Of a DNA stretch of 64,000 nucleotides, positions 24,690 through 38,100 are shown piece by piece (within the stretch, counting starts at the first letter, position 1; each line of letters opens with the position of its first letter). The position numbers were made by a program, and so were the translations under genes. Under the pieces are notes generated by a model. It searched no databases. It was given only the letters and a program-made list of their open reading frames with translations, and was not told where the DNA came from. The stretch spans positions 10,166,586-10,230,585 of the forward strand of contig NC_019860.2 of NCBI RefSeq assembly GCF_002234675.1, given 5' to 3'. This DNA comes from Oryzias latipes (lineage: Eukaryota; Chordata; Actinopteri; Beloniformes; Adrianichthyidae).

Positions 24690-25105
24690 GCTACGTTCAC
24701 ACCCCGTGCGTTGATGAAGGGGGGACTTTTCATATTTAGACTTTTCCAATGAAAAGTCTAAATATGAAAAGTATAAATAAACGTGCGTTTCGGGCTTCCG
24801 TGTTCAAAACTCTGCGTAGCTACGCAAGTTTCTACGACTATTTTCAGGCTCTACGCACAAAACGTGTGGCCACTGAAGGCCTGATGCAAGTTGGAACCAG
24901 GTCAAACTTTGACCAATCAGAGACTTGGATTTGGCAGTGGCGTGTGGATAACCTCATTTTTAATTCGTGGAACTGCCGTCCGTTTTGACAATTCACACTA
25001 AGCCTCTTTTGACTGTAGGTGGTGGACATGCGCTTCTAAACTCTAGCAAAAGACAAAGAAGAAGAAGAAGCCCCTCCCTGCTTCTCCAGTGTGAACACAG
25101 TGAGC
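24690..25105 (+). mobile_element. MITE-like element with GTTCACAC / GTGTGAAC ends
   Basis: Begins CGTTCACACC and ends CAGTGTGAACA, short inverted ends. It shares blocks with 7862-8084 and, in reverse, with about 32985-33075. It contains a perfect hairpin at 24725-24772. No coding capacity; class not certain (hAT-like suspected). Confidence 0.55.
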
Positions 25106-25369
25106 CACACCTGCGTTCAAGAACACGTGTTTGAACGCACATGATATGCCCAGTGTTTACGTAGCTAAACTCTTCAACTGTATACACAATTAACGTAATC
25201 CTGACAAATTCTGACTTGGAGAAAAAGCAGCTTTGTGCTGACGGGCAACTCTGCACAGTAGTGAAGTGCTAACGCAATCGACGTAAATCTGTTGATTCTT
25301 TCGAAGAGTAAAGCGGCAACAATTTATGTTAAGAAGTTCCATTACCGGAGAAAAGAAGTTTGCCAACTG

Positions 25370-25925
25370 TCAGGTGGGTGGAGTCTCCCTCCTCCAGATG
25401 AAGGAGTTTTAATATCTTATGGTCTCGTTCACGAGATCGACAGGCGGATTGGAGCCGCTGTATTGGTCTGTTGTGGTGAGGAGAGAGCTGAGGCAGAAAG
25501 CAAAGCTCCCAATTTACCGGTCGATCTTTGTTCCAATATTCACCTATGGTCATGAACTCAGGGTCATGACCAAAAGAACAAGGTCCCGAATACAAGCGGC
25601 AGAAATGAGCTTTTTCCGTAGAGTGACTGGGTGTTCCCTTAGAAGTAGGGTGAGAAGCTTGGTCAGGGAGTTTGGAGTACAGCCGCTGCTCCTCCACATC
25701 ATGAGAAGCCAGTTGAGGTGCTGGTCCAGATGCCTCATTGGGGAGGTGTTCTAGGCGAAGGTCCAGGGGAAGACCCAGGACACACTCGAGAAACTTCGTC
25801 TCTCAGTTGGCCAGGGAACACCTCTGGGTCCCCCCAGTGGAGCTGGAGGCCGGGGAGAGGGAGGTCTGGGCATCTTTGCTTAGACTGCTGCCCCCGCGAA
25901 CCCGGTCCCGGATGAACGGGCGAAC
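25370..25925 (+). mobile_element. non-LTR retrotransposon, 3' fragment
   Basis: Plus-strand frames encode the tail of a reverse-transcriptase polyprotein, with strings LPIYRSIFVPIFTYGHEL, RIQAAEMSFFRRVTG and, after a frame break near 25752, GEREVWASLLRLLPP. Such C-terminal pieces are abundant in fish genomes. I cannot fix the clade (RTE/Rex-like suspected). Dead fragment just 3' of the cyclase gene. Confidence 0.65.
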
Positions 25926-26176
25926 ATAAATTGATAAATAGAAGTTGCATAACGGTGCAAAACTGATTCACGTTGTTCACGTAAGCGGTCCAGAATTTAC
26001 GATATGTCAAATAGCGCACGTCATTTGGGCGTCTCAGCAACATCTCTGGTGGTAAAGGGTTACCATACAAACCTGACTGTTGAAGGAAGACTTCCAGCTG
26101 TGCTCCACTTTGACCAAATTTGGAAAGTATTTTCAAGTGGCAAAGCACCGCTAACCTTCTTGCCTCCCTCCTTCTC

Positions 26177-29100
26177 CTACGATGCTTCCACCAGGTGGAA
26201 GCCTCCATTTTCCTCCCTTAGCTTCTCCCGCTTCCTGGCTTGGACCAGACTGTAGACCACAGCCCCCAGGGTGTTCCTGTTCTGGGCAAGCCCCCGTCCT
26301 CCACCACGCTCAACGAAGCTCGATCGTTCATCTCTGCTGCTCACGAAGAAGGTTCTGACCTGAGGAAGGAGTCGTTCACACTTAAGGAACCTTAGCGAGG
26401 ATCAGTAAAGCTTTTCTGATCCACCCCTATTGTACTTTCTGTAAACATAGTCAAGTTTTGTGCCAACTCACTTTTCCTTGGCGTTCACTGATGCCTTTGA
26501 CATAAATGTCTCCTCTGAGCTGCCGTTGGAAGCCTCGCTCCACCAAAACACAACTTGTGGCTTCGGGGACCTGAAAAAAAGAGGGCGATGGCAGTGCGTG
26601 GAAAGGTCGAAACGCCGTCCACGGACGGGTGAGCTCACATGAATCCTCCCGGTCACGCCCGTGGTCTCCATCCTGCTCGCCAGGTTCACCGTCGCACCCC
26701 AAATGTCGTACTGCGGTTTGGTGGCCCCGATCACGCCAGCTATCACCGGGCCGTGGGCAATGCCTGGACACCAGAGGACACAGCGGGGGTCACTTTGGGT
26801 CGGCTGGAACAAAAAGAAAAGGCTTAATCTTTTAAAAATGATTGGAAAAATATATTTTTGAATTTTCTTCAGAACAGGAAATGAAAAGAAGTAAACTTTT
26901 AAATAAATAAAAAAATCTTTTTGATAGATAAATATTTTGATGTTGGTTTTATTGCTGTCTTTTCATGGCTGGAGGGTGGGGGGTGGGGGGGCAGATCATA
27001 CCAACTCTTAGCTGAAAGTGGTTTCCTGAGAAAGTGTTGATGTGCTTCAGCGTTTCCTGCATGGCGAGAGCGAACAGAACCAGCTCGCTCAAGTGGTTCC
27101 AGCTGTCCTCACTCTCCTGCACACACCCGCACAGACTATTGTGATGCGTGGCCAGTCAGGGGGGAGGTTCAGAACTGGGGGATCGAATGGGCTCACCTGT
27201 CCGTCAGGTGACAGGCCAGACGCTGCCATGTAGGAGCTGCCGATAGTTTTGATCTTCTCGACTTCCTGGAAGTAACATTCATCCAGCAGCTGCAGATGGA
27301 TACACAAACTGGAAATTGACACATTCGCACATGGGAATCTCAGGGTGGGGCGGGGTTGGATGTGTATGACCTCATCAAAGTCACTGATGATGCGGTTAAG
27401 GAGGCGGAGACACTCGATTTGCTGATGAACGAGTTCTTTCTGCTCGTAGAAGTCAGAAAAGCCCGGCAGAGAAGCAAAGAGGACGCCGACGTGCGAGTAC
27501 GACTGCGAGTACAACTCCTGACACACACAAACACACGGCTGTGTCAGTCACAAACACACATTTGCAACACAAACGTTAACACAAGCTTTCAGAGACAGAT
27601 CCAACCATTGAGAAAAAGGATTTTCTTTTTAGAAGATTTATTGAGCAGCTGGGACAGGCTCCAGCAACCCCGGATGGATGGATGGATGGATGGATGGATG
27701 GATGGATGGATGGATGGATGGATGGATGGATGGATGGATGGATGGATGGATGGATGGATGGATGGATGGATGGATGGATGGATGGATGGATGGATGCTAA
27801 ATACTTCGTTACCCGGGCAGTGTGTTTGGTATCGTTATCATGTTGAAAGACTCAGCCACGTTTCATCTTCAATGCCCTTGCTGATGGAAGGATGTTTTTT
27901 ACTCTAAATCTGATGATACATGGCCCCATTCATTCTTTCCTTTACACAGATCAGTCGTCCTGGTCACTTTGCTGAAAAACAGTCCCAAACCATGATGTTT
28001 CCACTCCCATGCTTTACAGTAGTTATGGTGTTCTTTGGATGCAACTCAGCATTCTTCCTGCTCCAAACATAAAGAGTAGAGTTCTTCCCAAAAAGTTCTA
28101 TTTTGGTTTCATCTGACCATGGGACAGATGACTGGCCAATCCTCTTCTGGATCACCCAAATGCTCTCTAGTAAACTTTAGGCGGGCCTGCAGATGTACTG
28201 GCTTCAGCTGGGGGACACATCTGGCACAGCAGGATTTGAGTCTCTGGCTGCATAGTGTGTTACTGATGGTAGCCTTTCTTACTTTGGTCCCAGCTCTTTG
28301 CAGGTCCTTTACTAGGTCCCCCCTTGTGGTTCTGGGAGTTTTGCTCACCGTTCTTGTGATCATTTTGACCACAGGGTGAGATTTTACAGGAGCCCCAGAT
28401 GGAGGGACATGATCAGTGGTCTTGTATGTCTTCCATTTCCTAATAATTTCTCCCACAGTTGATTTATTCACACCAAGCTCTTCACCTATTGCAGATTCAG
28501 TCTTCCCAATCTGGTGCAGGTCAACAGTTTGGTTTCTGGTGTCCTTAGACAGCTTTTTGGTTTTCCCATAGTGGACTTTGAAGTGTGACGGTTTGAGGAT
28601 GTGGACAGGTGTATTTTATATAGATAATGAGTTCAAACATTAATACAGGTAACAAGTGGAGGAGAGAGGATGCTCTTACAGAAGAAGTTACAGGTCTGTA
28701 AGAGCCAGAAATCTTGCTTTTTTGGGATCAAAGGGATCAAATACCTATTTTCCACCATAATCAGCAAATAAAGTATTTAAAAATCAGACAAAGTGATTTT
28801 CTGGATTATTTTCTCATAGTTGAGCATTACCAATGATGAAAATGACAGGCCTCTCTCACATTTTAAATGGGAAGATTTCCACAATTGCTGGCTGACTAAA
28901 TACTTATTTGCCCCACTGTACAGAGGTCTATCACTATATCGCAGTTTACCTTTCGCAGTCTCATTGTTTTTCTGATTTATTTCAGTCCACAGTGTTCTGC
29001 ATCCTGATTGGCTGTAGACCCTGTCAATCAATCTCCTCACCTTTGTCTCTCGTACTGAATGCATTCCATTTGCCGAATATCGCGATCAGATCTTTGGCTT

Positions 29101-32100
29101 ATTCCAAAACACAGGTTTGAACTTTAAGAGTTTAACAAAAAAGTGTGAAAATGTTCATGTCTGTCTGGGAAAAGTGTAGAAAGTGTGTAGAGAGGGGTTT
29201 TACAGCTTTAAAGAACTTTAGAGAACTACTACGATGAACGAGAAACTGCCGTAGTTCTAGAAATTATTAGCAAACGTTCAATCTTGGTTTAAGCATTAGC
29301 CTCAAATGGATTTTCTTTTTTAAATTTAATTTTAAAACCTGAATTTGTCCTTTTTTTCCTCCATTTAATAAAACAAAAATTGAAGATCAGGGGTCTAAAA
29401 CTTGTGGCTCTCAAGCCGCAGACGTCTCTTTAGGCTTTGGAGAAAAATACGAACTATTTCAATAAATAATCGGTTTGTAGTTTATTTTAATTTGCATTAG
29501 TTTTGTCATTTATGTCAGATGTCAGATAATGGCGCAAAATGATAAAAGTAAAAGGTTTAATTTTTTGGAAGAGTGATTTATTCTTCTGAGTACGTGCAGC
29601 ACAACAATGTCTAGTTGCTGTTCGGAGGCAAAATTCTTAAAGTAAAGACCTGCATTTATATGAATAGTTTAGAGAAAATGATTCTTTACCAATTTGATAC
29701 TAAGCCATAATGTAAGCCATAATGTTGGAAAATGTCATGTTTAACTTTCTTATCTTTCTATTTATCTTCAGGAGGGTCTAAGGATGAGTCATTAATTAGT
29801 TTAGTTAGTTTAGGCATTACCTCTTAAAGTCTATGACTTCATAATCCTTAGGATTTCCTGTTTATTATACAATTACTGGTATGAAGCCCATTGAGACGAC
29901 TATCGTTGTAATATTGGGCTATATAAATAAAATTGAGTTGAATTGAATTGAACTGGCCACCTCGTTGTCGGTCTCTCTTTGCAGGAAGTGTTGTGCGACG
30001 TGGACGGGCAGGATGTTCAGCAGCAGACACTCATTGTGCTCTCTCTGCTCCTTCATGTCTTCCACCTCCTTCCTCGCCTGCAGACGCCACAGGAAGTCCA
30101 GCCGCGCTGTTATCTCCAGCTACCAAAAGGAAGAAATGCAGAGAAAAAAGAAATTAAAAGACATCAACAGAGGGGGGGGGGGGATTGGAGTCCTCTATCA
30201 CTTGGTTGGTGGTTCGACGGTCGTTACGCCTTTGGGTAAGAAAACTAGCCTCGTGAATTTGTCCAGAATGTGGAAATGTAAACATCTTGGGGAAGTTTTT
30301 CATGCACATCACCTGTCTGCTGTTATAGAGCACGGCAACCACAAAGATGGCCATGAGGATGATGCACACCCCCCTTCTGCACAGGTGATGGGAGCTGAGA
30401 ATGCTGCAGGGAAAAGACACCCATGAGTCAGTTCCTACAGCACCCGAAAGGCAGCGTTTTCCCGGCAGGAACCTCACCTGTACGACTCCACCAGCGAACC
30501 GGCAAAAGTGGCCGCCAGCAGCATGAAGGCCAGCTGCAGCACACAGCTCAGCCTGAGGAAGACCGCACACGTAACCATAGCGACCACTGCACTCAGCATC
30601 ACGTACTGTGGACAGGAGACAAAGACGTCAACGGCGCCGAAGGACAGACGGACTGGTAGAAAAGAGAGATACTCACTTCTGGATGAGTGCAGATGTTGAC
30701 GTCAGGCGGAGGGGACGAGGAGGAAGTCAGTGACGATTCACTGACAGCAGACAAATCACACCACAGCTAAAAGCCAGGGGCGAACCCATGAGAGAGCGCG
30801 AAGAGAACACAAGAAGTTCATGGAGAAGACGCAAAAGGATACAAGAACAGGTACAAAGACAGGAAAGAGACGCAAACACAGAAGGAGAAAGACACTTAGA
30901 GAAGCAAAAAGACAAGAAGAGGAGGCGTTTTAAATCCAATTAATGCAGCATATAGATCGTAGGCCCTTGTCAGGCCCCAATTACAAATTCATGAAGAGTT
31001 TCTTTCTCAAAATGGCAGCTTTTCTATTGGTTTTATCTCCATTGCAACCATTGACGAACAAATGTATGCAATAAAGTTTAGAAGAATGGGCAAAAGTTCA
31101 TTTTTGGATTTCCTTGGCAACTGAGGTTTTTTGCTAACCTCGCCCACCTTTCCTAATATGTTCATTTTGGTTTTACCCAACAATTCATGGATTCAACATA
31201 AAGATGCCACTTTTGCTAAAACGCCATTCTAACAGCATTAAATATCTACAACTTCTACCAAAGTTCTTTCCCAAGTAGCTTTCCAGGGATGCTCCAGGAG
31301 TTAGGAGGCAACTGATAAAAATCCCCTATATAGGAGGAGTTTCATGTGTAAAAAAGTATGAAAAGGGTTCTTGGGGGAAAATTCAAGATGGCGGCCTCAT
31401 CCTGGAGTCAAAGGTCAAAAAAATTTGGGTTGTGGTTGTACACTTAACTATGTGTGTTCCATTTTGTGAAGATTGCTTGAATGAAAGTTTTCTTTTTGTT
31501 TGACTATAAATCACCAAATTTCCCACTTTGCCACGAAATTGCCACCAAGCTTTAGGTCCTGCGGCCATCCCATAATAATTTAAAAACCTCCTTTGGATAT
31601 CCTCCATCATCACGCGTGCTTTGGTTTCATTACTTGATTTTAAAATATTTTTCTAAGCCCCAAGAGATTTTGGCCCCATGATGTTTGTTGGGGGCAGTCC
31701 ATTAATTTGTCAAAATTATTTTTGCCCGATACTAGGCGCATGCAAATTTTTGTGAGTTTAAAACAGAAGAATTGTGATGCGAGTTATGACTAGTAGAATT
31801 TATGACTTGGTACAAATCCATGTTTTTGGACTCTGTTACTATAAAAGTGTTTGACTTTTGTTTGTCCCTTTTTTTCCTACAAAATGGCAAAAACAAAAAT
31901 CAAAATTGTAAACAAAAAGTGTCCGACTTACAACGTCTACTGAGGCGACCCCAAAGTTGACCGTGATGGCAGTGAGCGTCAGCAGCGTGCGTGCGTTTTT
32001 GGTTTCGTGCACCCAGCAGCTGATGGACTGCAGGCGGGCGGGGCAACACTTAAACTCCTCCCCCAGAGTCAGCAGCAGCAGCAGGAAGTAAACACAGCCG

Positions 32101-35100
32101 CCAAGCAGGAACTGCAGCAACATGGGACAGAGTCTAGAGGGGGAAAGAAAAAGGGGCAAAACAAAAAACTGGGGTTTATGTCAGCGGTTCAGCTTCTACG
32201 CAAAGTAAAGTTTGTGATGGCTCGGCTTCAGATCAGCTTTTATATGTGGAAATCCTTTAACCCATGTGTTATCCTTTGGGGTCTAGATGACCCCATCCTT
32301 ACATTGACGTGTTCTCCCTACCATGACAAAGGTGGAAAGATTTCATGTAATCCATGGACACCAGTGAAGATCACAAATCATTGAAGAAAAAAGGTTCAGA
32401 GCACTGTCTAGTTGGGTCAAGATGACCCACTCCCAATGATAAAGTGCCTAGGATAGCACAAGGGTTAAGTCACACCAGGCATTTGAAGTGTGTTCAAGAT
32501 CTACTGTGGCTCACGTGTCAAAATTTGGCCCACGGTGTAATTAAAATTGGCCCGCGAGATCATATAAAATGTGCATTACAGCTGGTCCACGGTATATACT
32601 GTACCGCTAATACTACAAATCCCATAATGCTTTGCTAGTATAAACCAGCAAGTGCTCCTTTTATCTGTTGACAGTCATTGACAGCCATGCTCAAAGTCAC
32701 ATCGGACGAATTAATTTCATCCTCCACCAAAATGACCAAACGAAAGATGGACAACAGGAGCTTTTAAGACAGGTGGGAGGCGGATTATCTGTTCACAAAT
32801 AAAAAGACAGACTTGTTTGTCTTGTGTGTGGAGCTAATGTGGCTGTAAGGAAAGAATATAACAAGAAGACACTGAAAAGTTTAAACATTACATATCAGTT
32901 GCAGTTAATTTTTCAATAAATATTGAGTTTGACACCCCTGATCTGGCTAAACGCACATTCTTCAACGAACATTTAGCCATGTTGTTCACACTGGACAAGC
33001 AGGGAGGGGCTTCTTCTTCTACTGTTTACTAGCGACTTTCACCACCTACAGTTTGGTAGAGGCTTAGTGTGAAATGTTTTAGTGGTTCAAATCTCCCAAA
33101 TCTTGCTTCAGGCTTTTTCTTTTACATCTCTATTAAAATACATGAAAGACTTGATGTCATAGAGTTCTAGCGAACCGCAATGGTTCATTTCTTTTCTATG
33201 ATCAATTTTCAAATGGTTGTCAACTGTTGTCAACAACAGTTGTCGAAAACCGGTGTTGCTACGCCTGAACACAGCACTTTTGAACACAGAACCCCAAAAG
33301 GCGCATTTCCGTGTGTTTGCGTAGACTTCATTGGACGAGGTCGCTTTGAATGTGCGTTGCCGAGGGCGATGTGAAGGCAGCTCGACAGGAATGGCGTGCG
33401 TGCAGCTTTCTGTCAGCCCAGCTTGACGAACAGTAGCAAGGAGGTACCTTGGGGCGGGGATGAGCACCTGGATAGCCATGAGCAGCAGCAACAAGACGAA
33501 GGAACACACCATGTTGGTCTTAAAGAGCTCATCTCTCATCTGGGAGTACTAAAAAAACAAAAAAAAACACGAGAATGATCACGGAACAGCTCATCACACA
33601 TGAGAAGTCAAACCAACAAGTGAAAGTCACCTTTCCCTCCATCTGGGCATCCTTGAACACCTGAGTGAAGGTGGTGATGTGCTCCTTCCTCATCCGCTCG
33701 CTGCTGCGGACCTCCATGGACTGTTGGATTCTTTTGTTGACTTCCCGAGATCCAGATCGAGCTGCAATCTGATTGGGCAGCTGAGTGAGAGAGCCGTTGG
33801 TGAAAGTGGCGAGGATCTACAGAGCGCCACAAAGACCAGAAGACATCAATGATATTCATGAGAAAACACTTGGTTTTGAGCTTCACTTGTTTGGTTCTCA
33901 CAAAATTCATCCCCAGGATATCTCCAAACGGCAGCTCAGCACTCCAGGTCGTCATGTCGTCATAACTCGGGCGTCTCAGTTTTTGGGGTTTGGTTTCCTC
34001 GCGTGGTGCGGGACGGATCAGATACGTGTCGATGTTGTGTTTCCGTAAAAACTCGCTACGCTCCTGGCCGTGCCCGTTCTCGGTCTGGTAGATACCATCC
34101 AGACAGTCTAGAGTTGCCTTGGAGATGTGCACCTGCCTGGGAGGAGAGATGGGATACAAGAAGACAACAACAACAACAAAAAAAGGCAATAAAGTCATGA
34201 TGATGTTTGAGAAAATGTAAACAATTTGCTTAATGTTTGTGAAAAACTTCTGCTGAAAACATTATCTGCTGCTGATCACCTCTATCAGGTGCGTTTTGCA
34301 AATAGGAACCTCTTATAGCGCTGGATAAACAGTTGTTTTTCCCAGTTTCTTGTTTTCGCTGTTAAACGCTTTGACGTCTCTTAGTCACAAATATGAAGTG
34401 ATATTTATGCCAACACACTGCAAACACAACTTTCTAATTAGCAAATTAACATATTTAATATTTGCTTTTAAAAAGTGTTTTTGCATTTTGCATCCCAAAC
34501 GTTTTTCCGTGCGTTGTGTCTCATCTCGCTTTCTTGATTTTGCGTTCATAAGTTTCAGTTTAGCGTGACATCTTTATTTATTTTTTTTCTCAACTTGTCC
34601 TGTCCTACAGCTGAGCAGACAGATGAGAGCTCAGAGCCTCTTGTGTTGGACAGATTTTACTGTTACAATAGGGGTTATGAACCATTTGACACACTAGGTG
34701 TATATTTAAATAAACCCCTTTTGTAGTTTAGGCTAAACTTTATTCATCTTACTCATATCTATAACAGTCTTTTGTTGGACCTGACGGAAAAGTAAAGAAG
34801 GGAAAAAGAGACGGATGCCGGAGGGGGGGGGGGGGGGGGGGGTAGAACTGTGAAGCAGCATAAGGCAACAAGTTGCTGGATGTTTATAATCATTACAGTC
34901 AGGTTTATAATTAATGTGAATCCAAAAAGGGGCGGGGCCTGTCCACACACACCCAAATGCCACAAACACACCTGCCACAATACAACTGATGTTCATACAC
35001 GCATACTTACGCATTCGGACCAACACATACTATTTGTGCAGAGGTGAGATAGCACCTGTGCTGGAGTAGCTCTTTATGTTAGCGTGACATATCCGCCATC

Positions 35101-38100
35101 AAAAAGCCTGCTGATTGGTCGAGATTTAAGATGCAGCTGTAAGTGAAAGTTGCCATTTTGAAGAATCTAACCCTGGAAGTCCTGCCGCCTCCAGGCTGTT
35201 GGCAATATCCACATCCCAGCTCCAGATATCAAACTGCCACTTCTGAAGGCCCAGCACGCCACAAAGCACCGAACCTGAGTGGATCCCAATCCTCATGTCC
35301 ACTTCCTGTTGCAGCTCCCGTCGCACATACCTGTGGGGGACATTTGGACGTCACTGCGGTGGTTTACGAAACAACAGAGCATCGGGGCCACCATGAGAAA
35401 AAAAGAAATATACATTTACAAGAATAACATAGATTAATGACAAAAAAAAAATCATAATTTTACAAGAAAGAACTTGAATATTTTTGAGAACAAAGTTGTA
35501 ATTTAACAAGGAAAAAAAGCCATGCTTTTTCGTTAATATAAATATGTACAATCAATGCAGCCATTTTGGGGGTTTTTATCATAGGAATCTATGTGCTATG
35601 AAGCTATCCAACTTTCACAACTATTATGCCAACGGTGTAAACGGCTCGCCTGCTGCAAATCCTTGCGGGTCAAGAATCTTCTTCTGAAGTTTCCTGCAAA
35701 TGCTTTTCAATACTGTTATACTTTATTAAAACAATTTGGACTCACTTGAAGAGTATTTCTTTATTGTTGAAACCAAAGCTGAATGAAGGACAATGCGCTC
35801 TACGTCTCTCATTCTGAATTTGGTTCTTTTTTTGTTTTTTTAGTAAACAGATTTTTACTTCCAAAATGTAAAACTCAAATCTGGTAAATTATCAACTATA
35901 ACTTATGTAATTATAACTCTACTATAGTAAAATATAGATTATTTTACTCATAATTCTATGAAATTTTTCTCGTAAAAATACTACTTTTTCTCACAAATTT
36001 ACAACTTTATTCTTTTCAAAACAATTCTTTTTTCTCGTACATTTTTTCCCCTTGTCCCTATGAATGTACAACTTTTTTTTGGAAAATCAATAGCTTAATT
36101 TCTCAGTATTTTAAGTCTTTTTTCTCATCAATTTATTTGTTTTCTCATTAATTTATGCCTTTTTTCCAGTAAAATGTTCTCGTAACTTTACAGCTGTAGT
36201 CCCGTCAATTTATTTTTTCATTCATAAATTTACGACTTTTTCTCGCAGAATTACAACAGTTTTCTAATAATTTCACAACTTTATCCTCGTTTGAAAAAAA
36301 TAACACACATTTATGACATTTTCTTTCGTAAAAAATTATAAAAGGTTGTCATCATAGTTGTTCATCTTTATTCTCTCAAATGTATTTATTAGTCTCATAA
36401 TTTTACCATTTTTTTCTCGTAAAATTATTACTTTTTCCTTATAGGTTCACGACTTTATTCTTGTTTTAAAAAAATCCAAAATGTACAACTTTTTTCCTGG
36501 TAATTTTACAACCTTATTTTTGAAAAAAAATTCTTGTAACATTTATTTTTTCTCGTAATTTTTAATTATTATTTTTTTTTATGGTCGGCCTAATACTCCG
36601 GCATAATAAGCAGAAGTGAATAGTGGCTTGTGTGTTTTTTACCGTATGGTGCTGATCATGCTAAGGCCCATCTCCACACAGCTGCGGGCGTGTCCCCTCT
36701 GCGGTTCCGGCACCCCAGAGACACAGTAATAACAGTCGCCAAGGATCTTAATGCGCAAACATTGATGCTCCTGAGCATAAACAGGAACCGCACATAAAAA
36801 ACTACAACAGCGCTGTATAAAAACTGTCGCAAGGTGGATTGTACCTCAGCCAGCCGATCGAAGCGCCCAAAGAGCTCATTGAGAGTTTTGACGAGCTCCT
36901 GGGCCGACAGAATCAAGGACAGCGACGTGAAGCCAATGATGTCTGCAAACAGAATGCTGCAGAGACAAACACGAGATGTAAAACTCTGTGGCACAAAGAA
37001 AACTCAGCCGTGTTGGTGTTCCAAAGCACTTGACCAAACAGGCTGACATTTTTGGCAAGCTACTCATCCTCACCTTACGTCCTTGTAGTGATGGATGTAA
37101 ATTTTGTGGAACTGTTGAGGAAGAAGGTATTCATCTGCTGCCGTCATGTCAGAAATCATCTCCAGGACCAGGAAGCGCGGCAGAATGGACATCACCAGGC
37201 GCTCCTGGAAGTATAAGGGTAGAAATGAGACTCTGGTGTCATAATTTATTACTGATATATTTCAAGAAAAGCTTGTTTGAAATTCTTGTATCTATTGAAA
37301 TAAGTAGTTGTTAATGTTACTGTCTAGCAGCTGGATGGCTCAGTTGGCTGCGTGTGGGACTGGCATATGGGAAGTCAGGGTAAGGCATGGGGCTTCCGCC
37401 CAACTATATAGCCAAATGTCCCCTTGTTCTGATCCACAACCCGGATAAAATAAAGAGTTGTGTCAGGAAGGACATATGGAGTAATAATCTCTGCCAAAAC
37501 CACCTTTACAAATCAGTGAAAGCTGATTCGCTGGGACAACACCTGAAGGCATATACCCCAAGGTGAACAACAACACTGTCTAGCATAAAGGCCATGCCCA
37601 CTATCCTTTATTCCTTGGGTGTTGCTTGGACTCTACCTGTCTCTGGTTCTCCCTTTCCAGCCGGACCCGGCCCTCAATGCAGCGCCGAGTCTCCAGGAAG
37701 CTCTGCCTCTGAGTCCGGTCTGACAGGTAATGAATAAAGAGTCCAGCCGTGTTCATAGCCAAGTAGAGTAAGGTCTTCAACAACACCTGACAGGTAAAAC
37801 CAAAACGAAAGAAGGCATAGAACGAGTTATGGAGGAGTGAAAGGAGAGAAGGGATTCAAAAACGATGAAACAGAGCAGGAAAGAAACACAAAGAAGGGAC
37901 AAAGAACAAACCTTTCTGAAAATGATGTGATCACTGTATCTACTGCAAACGTCCACCAGGAGGTGCAGCGTGGAGGTGGTTACCCCAGCTGCAATGGACC
38001 AGACAAGGGGCAGCGGTATCAGGGTGTACGTGGAGAAGAGTGTGAAGAAGACATACCAGGAGTGGTGGCTTTCAGCCCAGCTGAAGACGGCCAGCAGGCC

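Larger units (their letters stand above)
26177..33816 (-). other. adcy8: adcy8-like exons 11-23: C1b, TM block 2, C2
   Basis: Exons: 33631-33816, 33448-33548, 31932-32133, 30677-30766, 30478-30605, 30313-30403, 29961-30119, 27371-27517, 27197-27289, 27002-27116, 26639-26763, 26472-26570, 26177-26359 (residues 631-1202). Exons 12-16 are the second membrane block ([14 protein letters not shown] in exon 15). Exons 17-22 are C2a ([43 protein letters not shown]). Exon 23 is the C2b tail, stop at 26177-26179. Exon 14 ([11 protein letters not shown] to NICTHPE) was placed by phase and match to the extracellular loop of ADCY8. Confidence 0.9.

Noticed and set aside
27356-27907. Open frame with MDGW repeats
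   Set aside because: Translation of the GGAT microsatellite, antisense to real cyclase exons.
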